Program-made: the position numbers and the translations under genes | Part shown: positions 1-6,496 of the stretch, piece by piece | Layout: each line of letters opens with the position of its first letter | How positions within the stretch are numbered: position 1 is the first letter of the stretch | The notes under the pieces: model-generated | Seen by the model: the letters and a program-made list of their open reading frames with translations, nothing else | Told to the model about the DNA's origin: nothing | Databases searched by the model: none | Origin: Pseudomonadota bacterium | Lineage (GTDB): Bacteria > Myxococcota > Polyangia > GCA-2747355 > JACKDQ01 | Assembly (NCBI GenBank): GCA_030591195.1 | Contig: JAUVBO010000160.1 | Span: 1 to 6,613, forward strand | DNA length: 6,613 bases | Direction: 5' to 3'

Positions 1-60
1 AAGAAGCCGGCCAAGAAGGTTGCCAAGAAGAAGCCGGCCAAGAAGAAGCCGGCCAAGAAG
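1..60 (+). repeat. In-frame short tandem repeat coding for KKPAK units
   Basis: The 15-nt unit AAGAAGCCGGCCAAG occurs exactly at 1-15, 28-42 and 43-57, the last two directly in tandem. A 12-nt degenerate spacer (16-27) separates the first from the second. All units are in frame with the lysine-rich reading frame, so gain or loss of a unit would change tail length without a frameshift. Confidence 0.85.
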
Positions 61-108
61 GCTGCTGCTGCCATTCCGGCTCCGCCGAGCTCGACGTTCA
101 CCTTCTAG
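1..108 (+). CDS. C-terminal tail of a histone-H1-like, Lys/Ala/Pro-rich protein (5' end missing)
   Basis: Reading frame 1 is open from the window edge to a TAG at 106-108 and gives 35 residues. The first 20 are built from repeats of K-K-P-A-K-K with one V-A variation. Then come a short poly-Ala stretch and an Ala/Pro/Ser-rich end that closes with the hydrophobic residues S-T-F-T-F. Tails of this kind occur on bacterial histone-H1-like proteins and on HU or other DNA-binding proteins of high-GC bacteria, where they bind the DNA backbone through charge. The N-terminal domain lies outside the window, so the actual family (H1-like, HU with a tail, or an AlgP-like regulator) cannot be decided. A hairpin starting 15 bp after the stop suggests the transcript ends there. 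Confidence 0.75.
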   Translation, partial: KKPAKKVAKKKPAKKKPAKKAAAAIPAPPSSTFTF

Positions 109-122
109 AGCACGCACCTTCC

Positions 123-144
123 GAAGCAGGCACCTGCTTCTTTC
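123..144 (+). terminator. Probable intrinsic terminator after the H1-like gene
   Basis: GAAGCAGG (123-130) and CCTGCTTC (133-140) are perfect reverse complements. In practice this gives a 7-bp stem with a 4-nt loop. The stem is followed by TTTCCTCCCC, a weak T tract. It begins 15 bp after the stop codon at 108. The structure is clear. The T run is short, so termination could be incomplete or need Rho. Confidence 0.6.
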
Positions 145-232
145 CTCCCCCCAGGCCAACACCTCACAAAAATTTCCGCAGACCCGCGATCTATGTTGAT
201 CTGTGATCGAAGCCCCTGCGGTGACTTCAGCG

Positions 233-691
233 ATGTCGATCCTCGAGCTATCCGAAACGGTTCCACGTCACGCCGACGCGGTTGGCGATCAGATCATGTT
301 CGGCCTGGTGGGCGGCGGCCTGCTGGGCACGGCCTTGACCATCGAACGACGAGAGCGGGGCCAGGTAGCGTTTCGCTGCTTCAGCCCGATGCTTCATAAC
401 ACCCCGGAATATGGCGAGATCGACATATTGCCGACGGACCGTGGCGGGGTAACGGTGAGCTGCCGGCTGTCTTGCCGGTGGTTGGCCTTCCGTGGGTTCG
501 GCTTGGCCTTTGTCGGCGCGGCTGCGTTGGGACTATTGCTGTGGCTCGCGTCGAGCTGGGTCGTGGGACTCGGCGGTGGCCTCGCTGTCTGGCTGGCCGG
601 CGGCCTGGCACTCCGGGCTGCCGCCCGAGCGCGCGTGGTGAGTCAAGCCCGGGCGTACATCGTCAACACCAAGTACCTCAAAGCCCTGTGA
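233..691 (+). CDS. Unrecognised small membrane protein
   Basis: I do not recognise this 152-residue protein. Its N-terminal half (to about residue 80) looks like a mixed soluble region: it has a Gly-rich hydrophobic stretch at 20-37, a charged E-R-R-E-R patch near 38-42 and beta-strand-like segments. Two adjacent hydrophobic segments follow at about 85-106 and 108-128, consistent with a membrane hairpin with a very short turn. The end is basic (A-R-A-R, K-Y-L-K). It has three cysteines (49, 77, 81). I chose ATG 233 because GGTGA lies 8 bases upstream. The in-frame GTG at 203, which would add 10 residues, has no ribosome-binding site. The gene converges on the DUF72 gene with 16 bp between stops. 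No function can be assigned. The reading frame and hydrophobic pattern make a real gene likely. Confidence 0.65.
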   Translation: MSILELSETVPRHADAVGDQIMFGLVGGGLLGTALTIERRERGQVAFRCFSPMLHNTPEYGEIDILPTDRGGVTVSCRLSCRWLAFRGFGLAFVGAAALGLLLWLASSWVVGLGGGLAVWLAGGLALRAAARARVVSQARAYIVNTKYLKAL

Positions 692-707
692 GCTTCGCGG
701 CGGACAC

Positions 708-1406
708 CTAGAGCATTGCCTGTAGCCTCTGAGCATCCTTGAACATGTTGACGTTGTTCCAGAGGCAGTAGACCACGTGGCTGATGCCGAGTGTCTCGGC
801 TATCAGAATCAGATCGTCGTCCGAGTATCTGGGGGCTTTCAGGCGGAGGTACGCCTGCTCACCCGGAGGCTCACTGTTCGGTCCGATGGGGTCGACACAG
901 CCCAGCAGCCCGAGGTCCTCACAGATGGCATGAACCTCCGTCCCGGACCAGAGCCCCTGCGGGTCCCAGGCCATCAACCGCTCTTGGCGGTCGATAGATT
1001 CGAAGAAGCTGGACATGTTGCGGCGGTTGGTCGCGGTAGGGGTAAAGTCGAGCGGTGTCTCGAAGAGGATCGCGGGTGCATCGAGCGCCAGCGCCGCATC
1101 GAGCGTCGCCTGATAGGCTTGCTGGACCGCCTGGTTAGGCCGGAATAGTCCGCACTCTGATATGTCGATCTTGGTGAAATTCTTACGCAGTCTTGGATAC
1201 TGTCCCCGATGAGGTCCGTGGGTGATCAGCTGCCACGCCCGCACGGTGAAGACGAAGTCGGCAGGCGCCGCCTGGCGCCACTGACTCAGGGCCTTCTTGC
1301 TTGGCGGATGGAAGAAGCTCTGTTGCACCTCCACCAGCTTCAGCTGGGAGAAATAGTGTTTTCGATTGGGCCCGAATCCACAGCAGCCCGACAGCTTGAT
1401 GCCCAC
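708..1406 (-). CDS. DUF72 (YecE-like) family protein
   Basis: The 232-residue product matches the DUF72 family, a TIM-barrel fold of unknown biochemical role found in bacteria and archaea. Family marks are an N-terminal S-G-C-C-G-F segment (residues 6-11), L-V-E-V-Q-Q-S-F-F-H-P-P (24-35) in place of the common VE-n-TFY-P, W-x4-P-x2-F-x-F (43-53), Q-L-I-T-H (59-63), and a C-terminal W-N-N-V-N-M-F-K-D-A (216-225) before a Leu-rich end. The form resembles the compact, archaeal-like branch rather than E. coli YecE. The usual R-x-H-G before the Y-S-D-D-D-L segment is replaced by R-L-K-A. The GTG start at 1406 is preferred because GAGGGG sits 8 bases upstream. A longer frame from GTG 1448 adds 14 residues outside the family. 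It is divergent from the TetR gene across 128 bp. Confidence 0.85.
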   Translation of the reverse strand: MGIKLSGCCGFGPNRKHYFSQLKLVEVQQSFFHPPSKKALSQWRQAAPADFVFTVRAWQLITHGPHRGQYPRLRKNFTKIDISECGLFRPNQAVQQAYQATLDAALALDAPAILFETPLDFTPTATNRRNMSSFFESIDRQERLMAWDPQGLWSGTEVHAICEDLGLLGCVDPIGPNSEPPGEQAYLRLKAPRYSDDDLILIAETLGISHVVYCLWNNVNMFKDAQRLQAML

Positions 1407-1534
1407 GTCGGATACCCCTCGTTGCTCGTCCGCCCGCACCCGTACCACTGGGCGCCGTCGTTGAGCAAGGGTCTTCGGTGATCGACGCGAGCCCTTGACG
1501 ACACGCAGTGACAGGCCTTAGCGTTCGGGAGCCG

Positions 1535-2188
1535 ATGTCGGACTCTAGCGTCAGCGACCGCCCCGAGCGCAAGGCCGCTCGCGACCGCCGCAGCGAGCAG
1601 TTGCTCGAGGCCGCCCGTCAGGTCTTTGCCAAGAAGGGCTATCACGCGGCCACCGTCGACGACATCACCCGCGCCGCCGGCGTGGCCAAGGGGACCTTTT
1701 ACCTCTACTTCGGGGAAAAGCCCGCCATCTTCTACGAGCTGATCCATCGCTTCTTCGAGCTGGTGACCAAGCTCGGTCGCTCGGTGAGCCAAGACGCGCA
1801 GACGCCGGCCGACTACTACCAGCAGGTGGAGCGCGCCGCCACTGCCCTGACCGAGCTGTTTCGCGACAATCGCGACCTCGTGCGGTTGGTCTATCGCGAA
1901 TCCATGGGACTCGACGACAAGCTCGAGCAGATGGTGCGCGACTTCTATCGTGGGCTGGCCAAGGTGGAGGCGGACAACATCCGTCTGGGCATGTCCCTCG
2001 GGTTGTTTCGCGAAGACCTCGAGCCGATGGTCGTGGCCTACGCCCACATCGGGCTGATCGAACGGGTGCTGCTCGCGTCGCTCTTCGACCGTGACTTCCC
2101 GCAGGTCCCCAACCTGGTCCAGCAGATGCTGGACCTGACCTTCAACAGCGTCCGCCGACTCGACCCGCAGGGCTTAGACCAGACTTAG
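1535..2188 (+). CDS. TetR/AcrR-family transcriptional regulator
   Basis: A 217-residue protein with the classical TetR N-terminal DNA-binding domain at about residues 20-70. Helix 1 contains L-L-E-A-A-R-Q-V-F-A-K-K-G-Y, and the helix-turn-helix runs from T40-V-D-D-I through A-A-G-V-A-K-G-T-F-Y-L-Y-F to G-E-K-P. The rest is all-helical, as expected for the ligand-binding and dimerisation domain, and is too variable in this family to name an inducer. I chose ATG 1535, with GGGAG just upstream (short 3-base gap). The GTG at 1508 adds nine residues and has no ribosome-binding site. TetR proteins often repress themselves and a divergent neighbour, here the DUF72 gene; that target is inference and I found no convincing operator palindrome. 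The gene ends in a small tandem repeat and converges on the lipoprotein gene with 7 bp between stops. Confidence 0.9.
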   Translation: MSDSSVSDRPERKAARDRRSEQLLEAARQVFAKKGYHAATVDDITRAAGVAKGTFYLYFGEKPAIFYELIHRFFELVTKLGRSVSQDAQTPADYYQQVERAATALTELFRDNRDLVRLVYRESMGLDDKLEQMVRDFYRGLAKVEADNIRLGMSLGLFREDLEPMVVAYAHIGLIERVLLASLFDRDFPQVPNLVQQMLDLTFNSVRRLDPQGLDQT

Positions 2189-2205
2189 ACCTAGACTAGA
2201 TCTCG
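2173..2205 (+). repeat. 11-bp imperfect tandem repeat across the TetR stop codon
   Basis: CTTAGACCAGA (2173-2183) is followed directly by CTTAGACCTAG (2184-2194), which matches it at 8 of 11 positions (all of the first 8). A more diverged third copy, ACTAGATCTCG, lies at 2195-2205. The second copy supplies the TAG stop of the TetR gene, and the repeat reaches into the last codons of the convergent lipoprotein gene. No hairpin forms from it, so it is not an obvious terminator. Confidence 0.5.
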
Positions 2206-2528
2206 TCGGGGCTCGTCACGTCGAAGTCGATCGGTGTCGAAGGCCGACCGTCGATGGTGACCACGACCAGGATGATGCCTGGCGCCAGCTCCGGAACGGT
2301 TACCCGCACCCGCCCCGGTTGCCAGAAGCTCGCCATAGCCTCTGCCGCGGCGAAGCTGACGAATCGATCCTCGCCCGCGAAACCCTCGCCCACCAGGTCG
2401 ACGGTGTCGCCGGGGGCGGCCGCCGCCGGCACGATGGCGTCGACGCGCGGTAGTCGCTCGCCCTCGCAGCCACCGAGGGTGGCTGCGAGCAGCAGCCCAA
2501 GCGTCAGGGCTCGTCCGAGTAGCAGCAC
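2196..2528 (-). CDS. Small lipoprotein with an IPT/TIG-type domain
   Basis: A 110-residue protein with a lipoprotein signal: an M-L-L-L-G-R start, a Leu/Ala-rich hydrophobic core at residues 8-17, and the lipobox L18-G19-G20-C21. After cleavage Cys21 would be lipidated. Residue +2 is Glu, not Asp, which favours the outer membrane in Gram-negative bacteria. The remaining 85 or so residues look like one IPT/TIG (Ig-like) domain: P-R-V-D-A-I-V-P opening, A-P-G-D-T-V-D-L-V-G-E-G-F, then alternating strands ending in V-V-V-T-I-D-G-R-P-S and a final D-F-D-V. Such domains bind proteins or sugars at the surface; no ligand can be named. The GTG start is constrained by an in-frame TAG four codons upstream, and the ribosome-binding site is weak. 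It is 50 bp downstream of trmB on the same strand and probably the last gene of that operon. Confidence 0.75.
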   Translation of the reverse strand: MLLLGRALTLGLLLAATLGGCEGERLPRVDAIVPAAAAPGDTVDLVGEGFAGEDRFVSFAAAEAMASFWQPGRVRVTVPELAPGIILVVVTIDGRPSTPIDFDVTSPDEI

Positions 2529-2578
2529 CCCACCAGCCTACCGCCGAGGTTTGGATTTCGCCAAGCCTTGCTTTGCTG

Positions 2579-3199
2579 TCAGTCGCCAACGGGGCGGTAG
2601 AGCAGCCGCCAGATCGGCCTGGGCCCCTCCTCGCAGATCACCTCGCGCGTCGAGCGCACCCCGTAGGGGTTGCCGTCGCGCAGGAAGGACCACTCGCCGC
2701 GCACGTTGGCGAGCCGCGGCTCGGCCTCCAGCAGCGCCATCGCCTCGAGCACCAGCTCCCAGACGTCGCTCTGAAAGAAGACCTCGCCGCTGGGCCGCAG
2801 GGCGTCGAGCAGGTGGCCGAGGGCCTCGGCGGTGAGCCAGCGGCGGTTGTGCTGCCGCCGCTTGAACCAGGGGTCGGGGAAGTTGATGAAGAAGCGCGAG
2901 ATGCGCTGGGGGGCGAACAGGTGGTCGAGGTCGACCAGGAGGTTGCAGACCTCGAGCTCGAGGTTTCCCAGGTCATGCGCGGCCACTGCCTCGTGACCCT
3001 CGGCGAGAAACGCCTCCCGGATGTCGAGGCCGTAGAACAACCGGTCGGGCTCCTTGACGGCGAGCTCGACGAGGAATCGTGCGTCGGCGCAGCCGAGCTC
3101 CACGTCCACCTCGGGTCCGTCGGGGATCGAGAGCGGCTCGCGGGGCACGAGGGACGTCATCGTCAGCGGATTGACGTGTTGTCGGTGTCGCCTCTTCAT
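2579..3199 (-). CDS. trmB: tRNA (guanine-N7)-methyltransferase TrmB
   Basis: A cytoplasmic SAM-dependent enzyme that, in this family, makes m7G at position 46 of the tRNA variable loop. The product is 206 residues, normal for TrmB. Motif I lies at about residues 32-42 (V-E-L-G-C-A-D-A-R-F-L), the ribose-contact segment is F-Y-G-L-D-I-R (55-61), and the family signature is I-N-F-P-D-P-W-F-K-R-R-Q-H-N-R-R-W-L (105-122). F-Q-S-D-V (142-146) and the C-terminal T-R-E and G-P-R-P-I-W-R-L-L segments follow. Motif I has Ala in place of two usual Gly residues. ATG 3199 lies 18 bp after the uvrB stop; an internal ATG at 3160 (residue 14) is also possible, and neither has a clear ribosome-binding site, so translation may be coupled to uvrB. 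Confidence 0.93.
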   Translation of the reverse strand: MKRRHRQHVNPLTMTSLVPREPLSIPDGPEVDVELGCADARFLVELAVKEPDRLFYGLDIREAFLAEGHEAVAAHDLGNLELEVCNLLVDLDHLFAPQRISRFFINFPDPWFKRRQHNRRWLTAEALGHLLDALRPSGEVFFQSDVWELVLEAMALLEAEPRLANVRGEWSFLRDGNPYGVRSTREVICEEGPRPIWRLLYRPVGD

Positions 3200-3217
3200 C
3201 GATTCGGTGACGGTGCC

Positions 3218-5317
3218 TTAGCCGCGGCGGCGACCCGGCGGGCGCTTGGGTTTGCTGCGCCGGCTCTGAGCGCGGCTCTTGCTCTCCGAGGTCGACCTGG
3301 CCCGTGAGCGAGCCTTGGTGCTCGGGTCGCGCATGCTGAGCTCGATGGTGCTCATCCGGCGGACCTGATCGCGCAGCTGGGCGGCGCGCTCGAAGTCGAG
3401 CTCGTCGGCCGCCGCCTGCATCTCCTTCCTCAAGGTCTCGATCAGCTGCGGCAGCTCGTGCAGCGGGATCTCGTTGCTGTGCCGCGGGTCGACCTTGTCC
3501 TCGGCGCCCGGCGCCGAGAGCCCCCCGGCGAGGGGATCATCGATCGGTCGGACCACGCTCCGGGGCGTGATGCCGTGGTCGGCGTTGTGAGCCGCCTGCA
3601 CCAGTCGTCTCCGCTCGGTCTCATCGATCGCCTGGCGCATGCTGTTGGTGATCCGTTCGGCGTACATGATCACCTTGCCCGCGACGTTGCGCGACGCCCG
3701 GCCCATGGTCTGGATCAGCGAGCGCGACGAGCGGAGGAAGCCCTCCTTGTCGGCGTCGAGGATCGCCACCAGCGAGACCTCGGGCAGATCGAGCCCCTCG
3801 CGCAGCAGGTTGATCCCGATCAGCACGTCGAAGACGCCGAGGCGCAGCTCACGGAGGATCGCTACCCGCTCGATGGTGTCGATATCCGAGTGCAGGTAGC
3901 GCACCCGCAGGCCGAGGTCCTGGTAGTACTCGGTCAGGTCCTCGGCCATGCGCTTGGTCAGGGTGGTCACCAGCACCCGCTCGGAGCGCGCTACCCGCTG
4001 GCGGATCTCCTCGAGCAGGTCGTCCACCTGCTCGGTCACCGGTCGGACCGAGACCTCCGGATCGAGCAGCCCCGTGGGCCGGAGGATCTGCTCGACCACC
4101 ACCCCCCCGCTGCGCTCGAGCTCGAAGTCGCCCGGGGTCGCCGAGACGTAGATCACCTGCCGGTAGCGCTCGAGGAACTCCTCGAACTTCAGCGGTCGGT
4201 TGTCGAGCGCCGATGGCAGGCGGAAGCCGAACTTGACCAGCGTCTCCTTGCGGCTGCGGTCGCCCCGGTACATCGCCCGGACCTGGGGCATCGTCTGGTG
4301 ACTCTCGTCGACGATCAGCAGGAAGTCGTCGGGGAAGTAGTCGATCAGCGTCGGCGGTGGCTCGCCGGGGCTCCTCCCCGAGATGTGGCGCGAGTAGTTC
4401 TCGATGCCGGTGCAGTGGCCCATCACCTCGAGCATCTCGAGGTCGAACAGCGTGCGCTGCTCGAGCCGCTGGGCCTCCACCAGCTGCAGCTCACGGTTGA
4501 GCTCGACCAGCCGCTCGCAGAGCTCGTCGCGGATGGTGCCGAGGGCCCGATGGCGCTGGTCGGGTGGCGTGACGGAGTGGCTCGAGGGCATGATCGTCAC
4601 GCGCTGCAGCGGCTGCAGCACCCGGCCGCGCAGCGGGTCGACCTCCCACAGCCCCTCGACCTCGTCGCCGAAGAACTCAACCCGCACCGCCCGGTCCTCG
4701 AGGTGCGCGGGGAAGATCTCGACCACGTCGCCGCGGACGCGGAAGGTGCCGCGGTGGAAGTCGTAGTCGCGGCGGTCGTACTGGATCTCCACCAGCCGCC
4801 GCAGCAGCGCGTCCCGGTCCAGCTGCTGGCCCTTTTCGATCAGCACCAGCATCTCGTGGTAGGCCTCGGCGCTGCCGATGCCGAAGATGCACGAGACCGA
4901 GGCGACGATCAGCACGTCGCGCCTGCTCAGCAACGCGAAGGTCGCCGCGTGGCGCAGCCGGTCGATGTCATCGTTGATGATCGCGTCCTTTTCGATGTAC
5001 GTGTCGGACGCTGGAACGTAGGCTTCGGGCTGGTAGTAGTCGTAGTAGCTGACGAAGTAGTGGACGGCGTTTTCCGGGAACAGCTCCCTGAGCTCGCCAT
5101 AGAGCTGGGCGGCGAGGGTCTTGTTGTGGACCATGACCAGCGTCGGGCGCTGGACCTGCTCGATCACGCAGGCCGCGGTGAAGGTCTTGCCGCTGCCGGT
5201 GATGCCGAGCAGCACCTGGTCGCGATCGCCTCGCCCGAGGCCCTCGACCAGCTGGGCGATCGCTCGCGGCTGGTCGCCACAGGGTCGGTGCGGGCTGACG
5301 AGGCGGAACTCAGACAT
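3218..5317 (-). CDS. uvrB: UvrABC excinuclease subunit B (UvrB)
   Basis: The damage-verifying helicase-like subunit of nucleotide excision repair. It is loaded by UvrA and recruits UvrC for incision. The 699-residue product is full length. Visible in order: N-terminal F-R-L-V-S-P-x5-G-D-Q-P (4-17); Walker A G-I-T-G-S-G-K-T (38-45); the beta-hairpin that grips one DNA strand, [14 protein letters not shown] (87-100); D-E-S-H (337-340); S-A-T-P-G (392-396); helicase motifs V-VI with [13 protein letters not shown] (501-513) and M-G-R-A-S-R-N (538-544); and a UVR domain that binds UvrC (about 620-656). The end (about 668-699) is an Arg/Ser/Lys-rich low-complexity tail beyond the UVR domain. ATG 5317 fits the family N-terminus; an in-frame TTG at 5359 would add 14 unrelated residues. 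No clear ribosome-binding site is seen. Confidence 0.97.
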   Translation of the reverse strand: MSEFRLVSPHRPCGDQPRAIAQLVEGLGRGDRDQVLLGITGSGKTFTAACVIEQVQRPTLVMVHNKTLAAQLYGELRELFPENAVHYFVSYYDYYQPEAYVPASDTYIEKDAIINDDIDRLRHAATFALLSRRDVLIVASVSCIFGIGSAEAYHEMLVLIEKGQQLDRDALLRRLVEIQYDRRDYDFHRGTFRVRGDVVEIFPAHLEDRAVRVEFFGDEVEGLWEVDPLRGRVLQPLQRVTIMPSSHSVTPPDQRHRALGTIRDELCERLVELNRELQLVEAQRLEQRTLFDLEMLEVMGHCTGIENYSRHISGRSPGEPPPTLIDYFPDDFLLIVDESHQTMPQVRAMYRGDRSRKETLVKFGFRLPSALDNRPLKFEEFLERYRQVIYVSATPGDFELERSGGVVVEQILRPTGLLDPEVSVRPVTEQVDDLLEEIRQRVARSERVLVTTLTKRMAEDLTEYYQDLGLRVRYLHSDIDTIERVAILRELRLGVFDVLIGINLLREGLDLPEVSLVAILDADKEGFLRSSRSLIQTMGRASRNVAGKVIMYAERITNSMRQAIDETERRRLVQAAHNADHGITPRSVVRPIDDPLAGGLSAPGAEDKVDPRHSNEIPLHELPQLIETLRKEMQAAADELDFERAAQLRDQVRRMSTIELSMRDPSTKARSRARSTSESKSRAQSRRSKPKRPPGRRRG

Positions 5318-5319
5318 CG

Positions 5320-5336
5320 CTGTTGCTTTGTACCAG
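5320..5336 (-). promoter_or_regulatory. Possible SOS (LexA-like) operator before uvrB
   Basis: In the 51-bp gap between the divergent uvrB and rhomboid starts is CTGTTGCTTTGTACCAG, which begins CTGT and ends CCAG. It resembles the proteobacterial CTGT-N8-ACAG LexA site, but is one base longer and has only five of eight symmetric base pairs. uvrB is a classical SOS gene in many bacteria, which is the main reason to record it. It could be chance. Confidence 0.25.
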
Positions 5337-5368
5337 AACCATGATTCGGGACAAGCCAAGGATTGAAC

Positions 5369-6337
5369 GTGAGTCGCGAGCGAAGCGCGTGGTGGGAGCA
5401 GCTGCTCAAGGCGCTAGGGTTCAACCCGGTGCAGCTCCGGTGGCGATGGCACCGCTACCAGGAGCGGAAGCGCCGCAAGCAGAACGAGCGGGAGAACAGC
5501 CGCCGCGTGCTGAGCTACGAGCACAAGCTCTGCCCCGGGTGCGGCCTGACGGTGGACCGCAACGAGCGCCAGTGCCCTCGCTGTGAGCAGCGGCTGGGGG
5601 GGGCCAGGGCTAGCCGGCTGGGCCGCTACTGGCGGCACCTGATCCCCGAGGGTGCCTACACCTGCACCGGCGTGATGCTGGCGGCCAATGTCGCCTTTTA
5701 CCTGGCGATGCTGATGCGCTCCGGGGGAGGGCCCGCGGACCTCGGCCGAGGCATCGACGCGGCGGTGATCTTCCGCTTTGGAGCGGCGCACTCGGCGGCG
5801 GTGCTGGTGGGGGCAGAGTACTGGCGGCTGGCCACGGCGATGCTGTTGCACTTCGACTTGCTGCACTTGATCTTCAACTCGCTCTGCCTGGTACAGCTGG
5901 GGCCGCTGATCGAGGGAGCGGTGGGGCGCTCGCGCTACATGGTGCTCTACTTCGTCAGCGGTGTGGTTGGCTTCGTCTTCTCTGCGGCAGCGATGCTGGT
6001 TCGCGGGCCGGTGCTCAGTGCCGGCGCGTCCGGCGTGGTCTTTGGCCTGATCGCCGCCGGGCTGGTGCTCGGCTACGTCAGGCGCGACGCGAGCGTGGCT
6101 CACTTTCGGCAGGGCCTGGTCAAGTGGCTGGTGCTCGGGGTGATCATCAGCGTGCTGCCGGGCGTGGACCTGATGGCCCATGCCGGTGGCGCGGCGGCTG
6201 GTGCCGGGCTGACCGCTGCGCTGATCGACCCTGCCAAGCCGGCTCGTCGGGGCTGGCGGATGGCCGAGCTGCTCTGTTTGTCCCTGTTGATCGGATCGGT
6301 GATCGCCGCCTGGCTCGCCGGACAGCCGGCCGCCTGA
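5369..6337 (+). CDS. Rhomboid-family intramembrane serine protease with N-terminal zinc ribbon
   Basis: A 322-residue membrane protein. Residues 1-50 are a strongly basic cytosolic stretch. A zinc ribbon follows with C55-P-G-C58 and C69-P-R-C72. The rhomboid domain starts near residue 95 with a first membrane segment, then [10 protein letters not shown] (152-161), H166 and N170 (the oxyanion-side His/Asn), G-A-S-G with catalytic Ser221, and A-H-A-G-G with catalytic His271. About seven hydrophobic segments can be counted, the last after the His helix, giving a 6+1 arrangement. Rhomboids cleave transmembrane segments of other proteins; the substrate here is unknown and the zinc ribbon may select or tether it. 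GTG 5369 is preferred because AAGGA lies 6 bases upstream; the TTG at 5363 has no such spacing. It is divergent from uvrB. Confidence 0.92.
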   Translation: MSRERSAWWEQLLKALGFNPVQLRWRWHRYQERKRRKQNERENSRRVLSYEHKLCPGCGLTVDRNERQCPRCEQRLGGARASRLGRYWRHLIPEGAYTCTGVMLAANVAFYLAMLMRSGGGPADLGRGIDAAVIFRFGAAHSAAVLVGAEYWRLATAMLLHFDLLHLIFNSLCLVQLGPLIEGAVGRSRYMVLYFVSGVVGFVFSAAAMLVRGPVLSAGASGVVFGLIAAGLVLGYVRRDASVAHFRQGLVKWLVLGVIISVLPGVDLMAHAGGAAAGAGLTAALIDPAKPARRGWRMAELLCLSLLIGSVIAAWLAGQPAA

Positions 6338-6440
6338 GATCACCCGATCGCTCCCTGATTCAGCAAAGTTCAGCCAATTGCCAGGGGTCCAAGGGGGAGA
6401 GGATCTGGCCAAAAGTCGGCCCCAAACAGGAAAAGACCAG

Positions 6441-6464
6441 ACATTTCGTATATAACAAAAATAG
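6441..6464 (+). promoter_or_regulatory. AT-rich, promoter-like segment before the zinc-ribbon gene
   Basis: Nineteen of 24 bases are A or T in a sequence otherwise about two-thirds G+C. It contains TATAAC (6451-6456), one mismatch from a sigma-70 -10 box. No TTGACA-like -35 is found 16-18 bases upstream, so it may use an activator or another sigma factor. It lies 41 bases before the TTG start at 6497 and 103 bases after the rhomboid stop. Confidence 0.4.
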
Positions 6465-6469
6465 CGGGG

Positions 6470-6479
6470 GTCTCGAGAC
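6470..6479. promoter_or_regulatory. Perfect palindrome GTCTCGAGAC in the leader
   Basis: GTCTCGAGAC is its own reverse complement and sits between the AT-rich -10-like segment and the ribosome-binding site of the next gene. Two further G-C pairs form outside it (6467-6468 with 6481-6482) after one mismatch. The location just downstream of a possible promoter suits a repressor operator. A single short palindrome can also occur by chance. Confidence 0.3.
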
Positions 6480-6496
6480 GCCGCCCGAAGGAGCCG

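Noticed and set aside
1495..1523. TTGACG with a 17-base spacer to TTAGCG as a TetR promoter
   Set aside because: The -10 match is poor, and transcription would start only a few bases before the ATG; not strong enough to list.
1340..2047. A 235-codon open frame on the - strand overlapping the TetR and DUF72 genes
   Set aside because: It overlaps two well-supported genes, and its sequence is the antisense of TetR helices.
2573..3307. A 244-codon open frame on the + strand opposite trmB
   Set aside because: Shadow of trmB, which has the full family signature in the opposite strand.
5163..5317. Divergent uvrB/rhomboid pair as part of a defence island
   Set aside because: UvrB is a complete housekeeping protein, and no defence nuclease, integrase or other island marker is near.
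3458..5344. A 628-codon open frame on the + strand opposite uvrB
   Set aside because: It is a mirror of uvrB codon positions in high-GC DNA. The product is rich in His, Leu, Asp and Val without any domain, while uvrB on the other strand has every expected motif.
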